Translations under genes and position numbers: made by a program
From: Flagellimonas_B algarum
GTDB taxonomy: Bacteria > Bacteroidota > Bacteroidia > Flavobacteriales > Flavobacteriaceae
NCBI RefSeq assembly: GCF_040513375.1
Contig: NZ_JBEVTG010000001.1
Coordinates: forward strand, 620,001-684,000
DNA: 64,000 nucleotides
Direction of reading: 5' to 3'
Shown here: piece by piece, positions 17,240-25,492 of the stretch
Position numbering within the stretch: the first letter of the stretch is position 1
How the letters are laid out: each line of letters begins with the position of its first letter
Notes under the pieces: model-generated
Databases searched by the model: none
Told to the model about the DNA's origin: nothing
What the model saw: only the letters and a program-made list of their open reading frames with translations

Positions 17240-17423
17240 GTAGGGCGGTTTTTTTGGATCAAGCCGTAAAATATAAATTTAATTCCAATGAAAAACGGCC
17301 GAGCCGCTTAGGGCGCCCCGATTTACCTCTTTTGAAAGGGTAGAAGTGTGATTGGAAGTCCTATTTGAATTGGAAAAGGTTCCGGATCGTTTCCTTGGCA
17401 AGGCTGGCGTGAGTTTCACAACA

Positions 17424-17458
17424 AAAAAATCCAACACTTGTTGAAGTATTGGATTTTC
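17424..17458 (-). terminator. Intrinsic terminator after tRNA-Asn
   Basis: A 14-nt inverted repeat with one mismatch (17427-17440 and 17445-17458) around a GTTG loop is followed on the minus strand by a run of seven T (17430-17424), 8 nt beyond the tRNA 3' end. Confidence 0.8.
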
Positions 17459-17465
17459 ACTTTCG

Positions 17466-17539
17466 CTCCCCCTCTTGGACTCGAACCAAGGACCCTCTGA
17501 TTAACAGTCAGATGCTCTAACCAACTGAGCTAAGGAGGA
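17466..17539 (-). tRNA. tRNA-Asn (GTT)
   Basis: 74 nt on the minus strand fold as a standard cloverleaf. The acceptor stem TCCTCCT pairs with AGGGGGA (one G-T pair) with discriminator G. The D arm has AGCTCAGTTGGTTAGAGC, the anticodon loop is CTGTTAA (anticodon GTT), and the T arm is CTTGG-TTCGAGT-CCAAG. CCA is not encoded. A strong promoter lies upstream and a terminator follows. The rest of the 17240-17608 gap shows no gene. Confidence 0.96.
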
Positions 17540-17560
17540 CTATTACGCTTTTAGCGGCTG

Positions 17561-17592
17561 CAAATATAGCCGATTCTTTAAAAGACTACAAA
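17561..17592 (-). promoter_or_regulatory. Bacteroidota promoter of tRNA-Asn
   Basis: On the minus strand TTTG (17592-17589), exactly 20 nt, then TATATTTG (17568-17561), a full match to the TTTG / TAnnTTTG housekeeping promoter, about 22 nt before the tRNA 5' end. Confidence 0.8.
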
Positions 17593-17608
17593 CAAAAACG
17601 GACGATTT

Positions 17609-18961
17609 TTATTTAAATACCGCCTTGTAGATGTCGTTTCCATTGGCGAACAGCAACAAGGCGACCAAGATGAAAAAGCCTACCATTTGTGCGTATTCCA
17701 AGAACTTATCGCTAGGCTTGCGCCCAGAGACCATTTCGTATAACAAGAACATGACATGCCCCCCGTCCAAAGCCGGGATCGGCAAGACGTTCATAAAGGC
17801 CAGGATGATCGAAATCAAAGCAGTGGTCGACCAGAATGCGGCCCAGTCCCATGTATCGGGGAACATGCTACCGATTGCAGCAAAACCCCCAACGCCTTTG
17901 TAAGCCCCGGTCGACGGATTGAAGATCTTCTTCAATTGTTTCGCATAACTCCCCAAGGTTTCAATGCCTTTATTGATACCGGCCGGAATAGCCTCTAAAA
18001 ACGAGTATTCTTCGGTCGCGATAGTAAAGTAGCCATTATCCGCATACTCCTCAACGGTCAAGTTCAATAAGCCCAATCCGAGTTTTCCCTCTTCATTGAC
18101 TTGGGCCTGTACCTCCATCATCGTTCCGTTTCTGTTGATACTGGCGGTCACTTCCTCCCCTTTGTAATTTGCTAGCAGCGGACTGACCTGATCATAATAT
18201 TCGGCCGCTTGGCCATTGATGGCGACAAAAGCGTCCCCTTTGATGAAATCGGCGCCGGTATTGTGCGAGCCTTCCGAAATCTCGGATACGATAAAGGGTT
18301 GGCGGAAACTTAAGAAACGGACCTTATCCTCGTCTTCGAGCAAGGTAGCGATGAAATCGACGGGAATGTCCTTTTCGATCCGTTGCCCATCGCGCTCGAT
18401 GGTGACACGGTTTCCGTTGATGAGTTCCAAATAAACGCTTCGAAACGATTTGACCGGGTTGCCATCGACTTCCAATATCTTATCGCCGGTCTCGATACCC
18501 GCCTTGGCACCGATGGTCTCTTCGACCACCCAAACCCCGTCCTTAAGGCTCTCCATAGGAATGTACTCTTCCCCATATTTATAGGCCATCCCGATATAGA
18601 TGATGACGGCCAGAATAAAATTCACGGTGACCCCACCCAGCATAATGATCAGCCGTTGCCAAGCCGGTTTGCTTCGAAACTCCCATGGTTTGGGTTCCTC
18701 TTTCATGGCTTCGGTATCCATGCTCTCATCGATCATACCGCTGATCTTCACATAGCCGCCCAAGGGCAACCATCCGATACCGTAAACGGTCTCACCGATT
18801 TTCTTTTTGAAGAGGGAATATTTGATATCGAAAAACAGGTAGAATTTCTCGACACGGGTCTTGAATAATTTAGCCGGTATAAAATGGCCCAACTCATGGA
18901 GCACGATCAAAATTGAAAGGCTCAAAAAGAATTGGATGACCTGTATGACTATGGGGTTCAT
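17609..18961 (-). CDS. rseP: RIP metalloprotease RseP
   Basis: 450 residues, normal for the family. The zinc site HELGH is at residues 22-26 within the first membrane helix, and the second metal-ligand motif LDGGH lies near the C-terminus in NVLPIPALDGGHVMFLLYE. Between them are the GXXXXXXG-like membrane segment and tandem PDZ-like regions (GDKILEVDGNPVKSF; GDAFVAINGQAAE). It cuts membrane substrates such as anti-sigma factors after a first periplasmic cleavage. The window has two sigma/membrane-partner pairs that could be substrates (inference). It stands alone, divergent from the SCO gene. Confidence 0.95.
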   Translation of the reverse strand: MNPIVIQVIQFFLSLSILIVLHELGHFIPAKLFKTRVEKFYLFFDIKYSLFKKKIGETVYGIGWLPLGGYVKISGMIDESMDTEAMKEEPKPWEFRSKPAWQRLIIMLGGVTVNFILAVIIYIGMAYKYGEEYIPMESLKDGVWVVEETIGAKAGIETGDKILEVDGNPVKSFRSVYLELINGNRVTIERDGQRIEKDIPVDFIATLLEDEDKVRFLSFRQPFIVSEISEGSHNTGADFIKGDAFVAINGQAAEYYDQVSPLLANYKGEEVTASINRNGTMMEVQAQVNEEGKLGLGLLNLTVEEYADNGYFTIATEEYSFLEAIPAGINKGIETLGSYAKQLKKIFNPSTGAYKGVGGFAAIGSMFPDTWDWAAFWSTTALISIILAFMNVLPIPALDGGHVMFLLYEMVSGRKPSDKFLEYAQMVGFFILVALLLFANGNDIYKAVFK

Positions 18962-19076
18962 TTCAACATTATTTCACTAAGCTGACAAAAGTAAGTTTTT
19001 AACACCGCTTATAAAAACCCGTTCGACGAACCGCCAATCGATTTAAGAAACAATTAGCATGAAAAGGCCTGCTTGA

Positions 19077-19108
19077 TTTGACCCCCTATGAATTGGGCCT
19101 TACCTTTG
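19077..19108 (+). promoter_or_regulatory. Bacteroidota promoter of the SCO gene, likely leaderless
   Basis: TTTG (19077-19080), 20 nt, TACCTTTG (19101-19108). The -7 element ends 5 nt before the ATG at 19114, so transcription should begin at or next to the start codon, giving a leaderless mRNA. Confidence 0.65.
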
Positions 19109-19113
19109 TATCC

Positions 19114-19791
19114 ATGCGAAAATTCTTGGCCCAGTTCAAATTATTCGGCACCGTTTTGCTGATTTTATCGGCCGTCATCATTTACTTCATGTATGATGCC
19201 TTACGCCCTCAACGCCGACTGCCGATCTACCAACCGAATATGGTGAACCAAGAATTGGTCGATAGCAGTCTTTTCGACCGCAAAAAATACCATACCATAG
19301 CGGATTTCGCCTTGACCAATCAAAACGGCCGCACCATTACCCAGGCTGACTATGCCGGTAAAATCTACATTGCCGATTTTTTCTTTACGACCTGCCCGAG
19401 TATCTGCCCGATCATGACCAAGAACATGACGCGGATACAAGGGTCGATCCTGGATGATGACGAAGTGTTGTTGCTCTCGCATTCGGTGACCCCTGACATC
19501 GATTCGGTGGCGCAGTTGAAGCGGTACGCCCTGGAAAAAGGGGTGCTTGATCATAAATGGAACTTGGTGACCGGCGACAAGAAACAGATCTATGAACTGG
19601 CCCGCAAATCATACTTAGCGGTGAAAACCGATGGTGACGGCGGCCCCTACGACATGATCCATACCGAAAACTTCATTTTGGTGGATAAGGAAAAACGCAT
19701 TCGCGGATTTTACGACGGTACCCGGCCCGAGGATATCGAAAAATTGATGGATGACCTGCAGGTCTTAAAGCAATCTTATGGGGAAGAATAG
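19114..19791 (+). CDS. SCO1/SenC family protein
   Basis: 225 residues from the ATG at 19114 (a TTG 36 nt upstream lies inside the promoter). An N-terminal membrane anchor (LFGTVLLILSAVIIYFMY) is followed by a thioredoxin-fold domain. The copper-binding cysteines are in CPSIC (Cys94, Cys98), and the conserved histidine is in MIHTENFILVD. SCO proteins deliver copper to, or reduce, the CuA site of cytochrome oxidase. It is single, 62 nt ahead of feoA. Confidence 0.93.
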   Translation: MRKFLAQFKLFGTVLLILSAVIIYFMYDALRPQRRLPIYQPNMVNQELVDSSLFDRKKYHTIADFALTNQNGRTITQADYAGKIYIADFFFTTCPSICPIMTKNMTRIQGSILDDDEVLLLSHSVTPDIDSVAQLKRYALEKGVLDHKWNLVTGDKKQIYELARKSYLAVKTDGDGGPYDMIHTENFILVDKEKRIRGFYDGTRPEDIEKLMDDLQVLKQSYGEE

Positions 19792-19812
19792 GTTGGTATA
19801 TGGATTTTAGCG

Positions 19813-19820
19813 TATTTTTG
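19813..19820 (+). promoter_or_regulatory. Candidate -7 element for feoAB
   Basis: TATTTTTG matches TAnnTTTG 33 nt before the feoA start. The upstream partner is weak (TTGG at 19793, 16 nt away). No clear Fur or DtxR palindrome was seen in the 62-nt gap. Confidence 0.4.
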
Positions 19821-19853
19821 TTTACTTAAAATCAATCTAAATAAGATTCGCTT

Positions 19854-20093
19854 TTGACGATCGCCGATTTGAAACAGGGCCAAAAGGGTATTATCAAGGA
19901 GTTTGACGACGAACTGCCCCCGATTAAGTTATTGGAATTGGGGTGTTTGCCCGGCAATGAAGTCGAATTGGTGCAAATCGCCCCCTTGAACGACCCCATC
20001 TATATCAATGTCAACGGTTCGCATATTGCCATACGCAAGCAAATGGCCGAACGAATCGCCCTCGAGGGCGTCGAAGAAGCCCCCGAACCATGA
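19854..20093 (+). CDS. feoA: FeoA family protein, TTG start
   Basis: 79 residues, the normal FeoA size, with an SH3-like fold: LKQGQKGIIKEF, LELGCLPGNEVELVQIAPL, NVNGSHIAIRKQMAERI. The frame begins with TTG; no ATG or GTG stands in a position that would give the conserved N-terminus, so TTG is probably the true start and may keep expression low. Its stop overlaps the feoB start (ATGA). FeoA supports ferrous iron uptake by FeoB. Confidence 0.9.
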   Translation: MTIADLKQGQKGIIKEFDDELPPIKLLELGCLPGNEVELVQIAPLNDPIYINVNGSHIAIRKQMAERIALEGVEEAPEP

Positions 20094-22279
20094 GCAAAAG
20101 CATCAATGTCGCCCTTATCGGAAACCCGAATACCGGTAAAACCTCGGTCTTCAACCAGCTTACCGGCCTGAATCAAAAAGTCGGGAATTACCCGGGAATT
20201 ACCGTTGAGAAAAAAGAAGGCGTCTGTAAACTCCCCCGAGGGGTCAAGGCCCATATTCTCGACCTGCCGGGCACTTACAGTCTCAATACCACTTCATTGG
20301 ACGAAAGCATCGTGGTCGAGTTGCTTTTGAACAAGGCCGATAAGGACTACCCCGATGTCGCCGTGGTCATTACCGATGTTGAAAACCTCAAACGCAATCT
20401 GTTGTTGTTCACCCAGATCAAAGATTTGGGCATCCCGACCCTTTTGGTCATCAACATGACCGATCAAATGGCAAAGAAGGGGATTTCAATCGATGTGGAA
20501 ACCCTGGAAAAAGCGTTGGACACGCAAATCGCCCTGGTCAGTACACGAAAAGGGGAAGGTATCGAACGCGTCAAAGAACTCATCCAAAACTACCGCTCCC
20601 TATCCACCCTTCCGAATCTGGATACCCGTCGTATCGAACCCAAATATTTCGAAAGGCTGCAACAAGCCTTCCCCAAAGAATCGGTCTATAAGCTATGGCT
20701 GGTCATTACACAGGATGTGAACTTCATGCCCATCGAGAAAAAGCGGATTCAAGATGCCACTTCGTTCACGACCAAGTCGAAAGACGAATTAAAAAAATTA
20801 CAGCACCGTGAAACGGTACTTCGGTACCAGTTCATCAACAACGCCTTGAAGAAAGCGTATTCGGTAAATCCCGAAAAAGCAAAAGGGTTGGGGGCTGCCC
20901 TTGACCGGATCTTGACCCATAAGGTGTTCGGCTACCTCATCTTTTTTGCCATCTTATTGTTGATTTTCCAAGCGATTTTCGATTGGAGCGGTTATCCTTC
21001 CGACTTCATCGATGCCCAATTCGCCCAGTTGTCCGATTGGTTGAAAACCACTTTGCCTTCGGGCATATTCACCGATTTGTTGGCCGAAGGGGTCTTGGCC
21101 GGTATCGGGGGGATTTTGGTCTTCGTACCCCAAATCGCCTTTTTGTTCCTACTCATCGCACTCTTGGAAGAATCGGGCTATATGAGCCGTGTCGTTTTCT
21201 TGATGGACCGGCTAATGCGACCGTTCGGATTGAGTGGCAAAAGTGTGGTGCCTTTGATTTCAGGTACCGCTTGTGCCATTCCTGCCGTAATGGCCACACG
21301 AACTATAGAAAATTGGAAAGAACGGTTGATCACCATTCTTGTGGTACCCTTCACGACCTGTTCGGCCCGACTGCCGGTGTATTTGATATTGATTGCCTTG
21401 GTCATCCCAGAAGGAACGTTCTTGGGCATCAGTTATCAAGCATTGACCTTAATGGTACTCTACCTATTAGGCTTTGCCATGGCCATCGGTTCAGCCATGG
21501 TCTTACATAAGATCCTAAAGATCCGTTCCCGTTCCATCTTTATGATCGAAATGCCCAATTACCGGATGCCCCTGGCCAAGAACGTGTTGATCACCGTAGT
21601 CGAGAAGACCAAGAGCTTTGTCTTCGGTGCCGGTAAAATCATTTTGGCCATTTCCATCATTCTCTGGTTTCTGGGGTCGAATGGCCATTCTGACGACTTT
21701 AAAAATGCCGAATCGATCGTTAATGAACGTATCGAGACCGAAGGTTTAAACCAATACAGCCGCAATAATATCGACACCAACATCGAGCACCTTCAAGAGG
21801 CGAACCCAAATCAATCCATAGAAACGGCTATGGCGGCTTTGGAAGAAAGCGCCCGCCAACAGGAAATTTCAAGCTACCGTTTAGAGCATTCGTATATCGG
21901 CCAACTGGGCAAGTTCATCGAACCCGTGGTACGACCCTTGGGCTATGATTGGAAAATCGGTATCGCGGTCTTGACCTCGTTCGCGGCACGCGAAGTGTTC
22001 GTCGGTACTTTGGCCACCATATACAGTGTGGGTAATGATGAAGAAGAGACCATAAAAAATCGCATGGAGGCCGAACTGGATCAAGCAGGACAACCGCTCT
22101 TCAATTTGGCTACAGGGGTTTCTTTGATGCTTTTCTATGCTTTTGCCATGCAATGCATGAGCACCCTGGCCATTGTAAAACGCGAGACCAACTCTTGGAA
22201 ATGGCCGATGCTGCAGCTCGCCTTTATGAGTGTATTTGCGTATCTTGTGGCCTTCTCGGCCTACCAATTGATCAGTTAA
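20090..22279 (+). CDS. feoB: Ferrous iron transport protein B
   Basis: 729 residues. The N-terminal GTPase has G1 GNPNTGKTSVFNQLTG, G3 DLPGTYSLN and a G4-like NMTD. The rest is a membrane permease with two Gate regions (for example VPLISGTACAIPAVMATRTI and LTSFAAREVFVGTLATIYS). It imports Fe(II) across the inner membrane. Overlap of 4 nt with feoA and contact with the small gene after it make a compact three-gene operon. Confidence 0.97.
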   Translation: MSKSINVALIGNPNTGKTSVFNQLTGLNQKVGNYPGITVEKKEGVCKLPRGVKAHILDLPGTYSLNTTSLDESIVVELLLNKADKDYPDVAVVITDVENLKRNLLLFTQIKDLGIPTLLVINMTDQMAKKGISIDVETLEKALDTQIALVSTRKGEGIERVKELIQNYRSLSTLPNLDTRRIEPKYFERLQQAFPKESVYKLWLVITQDVNFMPIEKKRIQDATSFTTKSKDELKKLQHRETVLRYQFINNALKKAYSVNPEKAKGLGAALDRILTHKVFGYLIFFAILLLIFQAIFDWSGYPSDFIDAQFAQLSDWLKTTLPSGIFTDLLAEGVLAGIGGILVFVPQIAFLFLLIALLEESGYMSRVVFLMDRLMRPFGLSGKSVVPLISGTACAIPAVMATRTIENWKERLITILVVPFTTCSARLPVYLILIALVIPEGTFLGISYQALTLMVLYLLGFAMAIGSAMVLHKILKIRSRSIFMIEMPNYRMPLAKNVLITVVEKTKSFVFGAGKIILAISIILWFLGSNGHSDDFKNAESIVNERIETEGLNQYSRNNIDTNIEHLQEANPNQSIETAMAALEESARQQEISSYRLEHSYIGQLGKFIEPVVRPLGYDWKIGIAVLTSFAAREVFVGTLATIYSVGNDEEETIKNRMEAELDQAGQPLFNLATGVSLMLFYAFAMQCMSTLAIVKRETNSWKWPMLQLAFMSVFAYLVAFSAYQLIS

Positions 22280-22429
22280 ATGGAAACCCTACAGTACATA
22301 TTGGCCTATTCGACCCTAGCGATCGCTCTGGGGTACCTCATCAAAAAATACCTCCTTCCGAAAACCCTTTTAGCCACGAAAAAGAAGGACACCAAGTCCT
22401 GCGGCAGCGACGACTGCGGGTGCCATTGA
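22280..22429 (+). CDS. FeoB-associated cysteine-rich membrane protein (49 aa)
   Basis: A 49-residue protein whose ATG directly follows the feoB TAA. One membrane helix (about 5-20, QYILAYSTLAIALGYLIKKY) is followed by a basic segment and a cysteine tail, KSCGSDDCGCH. This is the pattern of the FeoB-associated Cys-rich family found after feoB in many bacteria, where it may serve the role of FeoC or handle iron at the cytoplasmic face. Too short for most gene callers; position and pattern make it convincing. Confidence 0.88.
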   Translation: METLQYILAYSTLAIALGYLIKKYLLPKTLLATKKKDTKSCGSDDCGCH

Positions 22430-22488
22430 TTTTTTTTCGACCCTAACTTATTGTATTTCAGGTATATCCTATTTTTTTCCCTGCCCGC

Positions 22489-22522
22489 TGTAACCTTTTG
22501 TATTTTGTTGACTATATAAGTC
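22489..22522 (+). promoter_or_regulatory. Candidate ECF-type promoter of the sigma operon
   Basis: TGTAACCTTTTG (22489-22500) resembles the GTAAC-type -35 of ECF promoters; GACTATATAAGTC (22510-22522) lies where a -10 would be. TAACCTTTT also occurs 52 nt before the DUF4412 gene. Autoregulation by this sigma factor is inferred. Confidence 0.4.
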
Positions 22523-22540
22523 AAACACCAACTATTAGAC

Positions 22541-23065
22541 ATGCTGTTGGAGCAACAGACCGATGAAGCGATCATGGCCGAAGTGGCACAAGGAAATTTG
22601 GAGAAGCTACGCCTTTTATTCGATAGGCACCACGTACACCTTTTCAATTTCCTTTACAAAATGAGCGGTGACCGCATGCTGAGCGAAGATCTGACGCAAG
22701 ATGTCTTTTACAAGGTGATGAAATACCGAAGTTCATACAACAATGGCAATTTCCTTTCGTGGATGTTCACCATCGCGAGAAACAGCTTAAAGACCCATTT
22801 TACCCGAAATAAAGAACGGCATGGTGATTTGGAAAGCGTTGCACATCGGTTGGAAAACGAAACACGGCAAGAAGAATATACCCATCTGCACCAAGCCCTA
22901 CAGCAATTGGAACCTTCTGATCGGGAAGTAGTGATCATGAACCGCTTTCAAGGTATCAAGTACCAAGAATTGGCAGAGATCATGGACAGTACCCCAGGAG
23001 CCGTCAAAACCAAAGTCAGTCGGGCACTGAAAAAGTTGAAAACGATTTACATGCAAACCATTTGA
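22541..23065 (+). CDS. ECF RNA polymerase sigma factor
   Basis: 174 residues. Region 2 is LFDRHHVHLFNFLYKMSGDR then SEDLTQDVFYKVMKYRSSY and FLSWMFTIARN. Region 4 is LEPSDREVVIMNRFQGIKYQ then ELAEIMDSTPGAVKTKVSRA. This is a standard ECF sigma factor. It is followed at 23068 by its probable membrane anti-sigma factor and two DUF4097 genes, so it likely drives a cell-surface response and its own operon. Confidence 0.93.
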   Translation: MLLEQQTDEAIMAEVAQGNLEKLRLLFDRHHVHLFNFLYKMSGDRMLSEDLTQDVFYKVMKYRSSYNNGNFLSWMFTIARNSLKTHFTRNKERHGDLESVAHRLENETRQEEYTHLHQALQQLEPSDREVVIMNRFQGIKYQELAEIMDSTPGAVKTKVSRALKKLKTIYMQTI

Positions 23066-23067
23066 TC

Positions 23068-23853
23068 ATGGACAAAGCAGCATTCATAAACCACATTCCG
23101 GACTTTTTGGAAGGCAGTTTGACGACAGCCCAGCAGCAGGAATTCGAAAAAGCCTTGAAGCAAAATCCAGAATGGCAAGAAGAAGTCGATGCCTATACCC
23201 GGCTGTTCAAGGCTTTCTCGGAAGAACCCCAGGTCATGCCCTCACTGCAGCTGCGCCAAGGTTTTGAAAAGATGTTGGAAGAAGCCCAACAACAGCAAGT
23301 TGCCGTGGTCTCCCTGCCTGCATCCTCTAGAAAAGGGTTCGGTGGTTTTTACCGTATCGCGGCCAGTATCGCGGTCCTCATCGGAACCTTTGTTTTCGGT
23401 CGCTATTTAGGGGCGAAACAATCGGATTTGACGATTGCCCAAGTACAACAAGAACAACAAGCCCTGATCCAGACTACGATGATTTCCTTAATGGAAAACG
23501 AATCGGCCAGTAAGCGGATCCAAGGGGTCCAATATATAGAGGAATTCAAGGAACCTGACGCGGCGATCGTCGATGCCTTGACCGATAGGATGCTGAACGA
23601 CGAGAATACCAACGTACGTCTCACCGCAATGGAAGCCTTGTCGCGGTTCAAAACCTCAGGAAAGGTCAAGACGGCCTTTATTACCGCCCTCGAAACCGAA
23701 CAAGACCCGAGCATGCAAATAGCCATCATCCAACTATTGGTCGAGATCCAAGAGAAAAAGGCAATCGGCCCTATGCAACGCTTGCTTGAAAACGAGGCGA
23801 CACAACCTTTTATCAAAGACGAAATAACCACCTTATTACCAAAAATCATATAA
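23068..23853 (+). CDS. Membrane anti-sigma-like protein with HEAT-type repeats
   Basis: 261 residues from the ATG at 23068, 2 nt after the sigma stop. The cytoplasmic N-terminus (NHIPDFLEGSLTTAQQQEFE) has the helix pattern of anti-sigma domains but no zinc-finger HxxxCxxC. One membrane helix lies at about 93-112 (IAASIAVLIGTFVFGRYLG). The periplasmic part is a HEAT/armadillo-like repeat array (DALTDRMLNDENTNVRLTAM; SMQIAIIQLLVEIQEKKAIG). The fusion suggests a protein-binding sensor outside the membrane controlling the sigma factor inside. Confidence 0.75.
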   Translation: MDKAAFINHIPDFLEGSLTTAQQQEFEKALKQNPEWQEEVDAYTRLFKAFSEEPQVMPSLQLRQGFEKMLEEAQQQQVAVVSLPASSRKGFGGFYRIAASIAVLIGTFVFGRYLGAKQSDLTIAQVQQEQQALIQTTMISLMENESASKRIQGVQYIEEFKEPDAAIVDALTDRMLNDENTNVRLTAMEALSRFKTSGKVKTAFITALETEQDPSMQIAIIQLLVEIQEKKAIGPMQRLLENEATQPFIKDEITTLLPKII

Positions 23854-23871
23854 ATCAAAAAGCGAATAATT

Positions 23872-24627
23872 ATGAAACGTTTGACTACACTTTTATTAGT
23901 ATGTGCCGTAGCTACGATTGGCTATGCTCAAAATGATTACAGCAAATCATTGAACGGGATCGATTGGGTGAAAATCGAATCCAAAGCCGATGTGACCGTC
24001 AAGACCCACGACAAAAATGAGATCCTGATCAAATCGGGCAAGGCGAAAGGCACCCCTGATCGTGCCAAGGGCTTGAAACTTGTCGGTCAAAACGGCGGCA
24101 CCGATAACACCGATGTCGGTTTTTACGTAGTGCAGGATGGCAACAACCTGATCGTCAAAAACCTGCGCAAATCGGACCGGGCCGAGATCTATTTACCGAA
24201 AACCCAAAAGGTCTCGGTAAAGACCACCTGGCATGGCAACATGAAAATCAGTGGATTCTCCTCTGAAATCGAGGCCAATGCACAATTGAACGGCAGTGTG
24301 TACATCGAAAACGTAAACGGGCCGGTTACCGCCAATGCCTTGAACGGAACCGTTGAGGTCATCTTCGATGCGATCAACCAAGCTTCACCCATTTCGATTT
24401 TTACCACTAACGGCACTGTCGATGTCAGCCTTCCGCAGAACACCCCGGCCAACCTTTCCATGAGCAGCTGGAACGGCGATGTGTATTCGAACTTTGACAT
24501 TTCAAAACCTTCAAAAGAAGGCATGCGCTCCGTGGCCGGCCGCAAAGTAACGGGGGTCATCAACAATGGTGGCGTCGACATCAAGTTGCGTTCTACCAAT
24601 GGCAACATCTACTTGAGAAAAAAGTAA
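23872..24627 (+). CDS. Exported DUF4097 beta-repeat protein, copy 1
   Basis: 251 residues with a signal peptide (MKRLTTLLLVCAVATIGYAQ). The mature part is a right-handed beta-helix-like series typical of DUF4097: VKIESKADVTVKTHDKNEIL, SVYIENVNGPVTANALNGTV, SWNGDVYSNFD, and the closing TNGNIYLRKK. DUF4097 proteins are putative adhesin or envelope proteins. It is co-directional with the sigma/anti-sigma pair and 18 nt away, so it is probably in the same operon. Confidence 0.88.
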   Translation: MKRLTTLLLVCAVATIGYAQNDYSKSLNGIDWVKIESKADVTVKTHDKNEILIKSGKAKGTPDRAKGLKLVGQNGGTDNTDVGFYVVQDGNNLIVKNLRKSDRAEIYLPKTQKVSVKTTWHGNMKISGFSSEIEANAQLNGSVYIENVNGPVTANALNGTVEVIFDAINQASPISIFTTNGTVDVSLPQNTPANLSMSSWNGDVYSNFDISKPSKEGMRSVAGRKVTGVINNGGVDIKLRSTNGNIYLRKK

Positions 24628-24657
24628 CCCATCACGAACATCAAAAAACGAACAGTC

Positions 24658-25374
24658 ATGAAAAAACAAATCGTCACCTTGGCCCTTGCACTGATATGCT
24701 TTGCAGGCCATGCACAGAAAACCATCGAGAGGAATTTCGACCACAACGACCGTTATATCGAGCTCAAAGTACCATTCGCCAACGACATCCAGATCAAGAC
24801 CTGGGACAAGCAAACGGTCTACTTCAAAGCCGAACTCAGTACCGAAGACAACCAATTTCTGGAACTGTACGAGCTCGACGTATTTGAAACTAGCGGCGCC
24901 TTGACCATAACTGCGAAACCTGAAGACATCTTTGAGGCTATGTACGACGCATGGAAAAGCGAGAACAAAGGCAAAAAGAAGCGGTCTTATTACCATACCC
25001 AGAAAGACTACGAATTCAATTATACCTTGTATGTGCCCAAAGATGCCCAGTTTCGGGTAAGCAGTATCAATGGGGACATGAAGGCCGAAGTCGTCGATGG
25101 CAACCTTACCGCCGATTTGATCAACGGAAACATCGAGATCGACCGTTTTTCAGGGAATCTTGATCTCAGTACCATCAACGGGGAAATCGATCTTAAAGTA
25201 GCAGGGGTCAGCATGGTGGCCGAGACCATACATGGTGACATCTATGCCGACGAAGGCCTCCAATTGTCTTCCTCAGATCGACATGTTGGACAAAAAGTCT
25301 CCCAAAAAATCAGCAATGCTACCACCCAACTGCGTTTGAACACTATCAACGGCAACATGTACTTGCGCAAATAA
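24658..25374 (+). CDS. Exported DUF4097 beta-repeat protein, copy 2
   Basis: 238 residues, signal peptide MKKQIVTLALALICFAGHAQ. The same beta-repeat signatures as its neighbour: INGDMKAEVVDGNLTADLIN, STINGEIDLKVAG, and the shared ending TINGNMYLRK. An insert of basic residues (NKGKKKRSYYHTQ) in the middle is absent from copy 1. A paralogous pair; a strong terminator follows. Confidence 0.88.
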   Translation: MKKQIVTLALALICFAGHAQKTIERNFDHNDRYIELKVPFANDIQIKTWDKQTVYFKAELSTEDNQFLELYELDVFETSGALTITAKPEDIFEAMYDAWKSENKGKKKRSYYHTQKDYEFNYTLYVPKDAQFRVSSINGDMKAEVVDGNLTADLINGNIEIDRFSGNLDLSTINGEIDLKVAGVSMVAETIHGDIYADEGLQLSSSDRHVGQKVSQKISNATTQLRLNTINGNMYLRK

Positions 25375-25396
25375 CCATCCATAGCCTAACGGTATG

Positions 25397-25429
25397 AAAC
25401 GGCCTTCTGTTGAAGGCCGTTTTCGTTTT
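25397..25429 (+). terminator. Terminator of the sigma/DUF4097 operon
   Basis: A perfect 11-nt stem (AAACGGCCTTC / GAAGGCCGTTT) with loop TGTT, followed by TCGTTTTC, 22 nt after the DUF4097 stop. Confidence 0.85.
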
Positions 25430-25492
25430 CCTACCTTAAGCGACGGCTTTTACCGTATTTTTCGTAAATTAAGTCCACACAAATACAGCATC

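Noticed and set aside
20983..21510. 175-residue ORF inside feoB on the same strand
   Set aside because: Shadow frame of a fully conserved feoB; composition rich in Arg/His/Pro typical of an out-of-frame read.
22490..22522. GACTATATAAGTC as a regulator palindrome
   Set aside because: Arms of only four bases; kept only as part of the candidate promoter.
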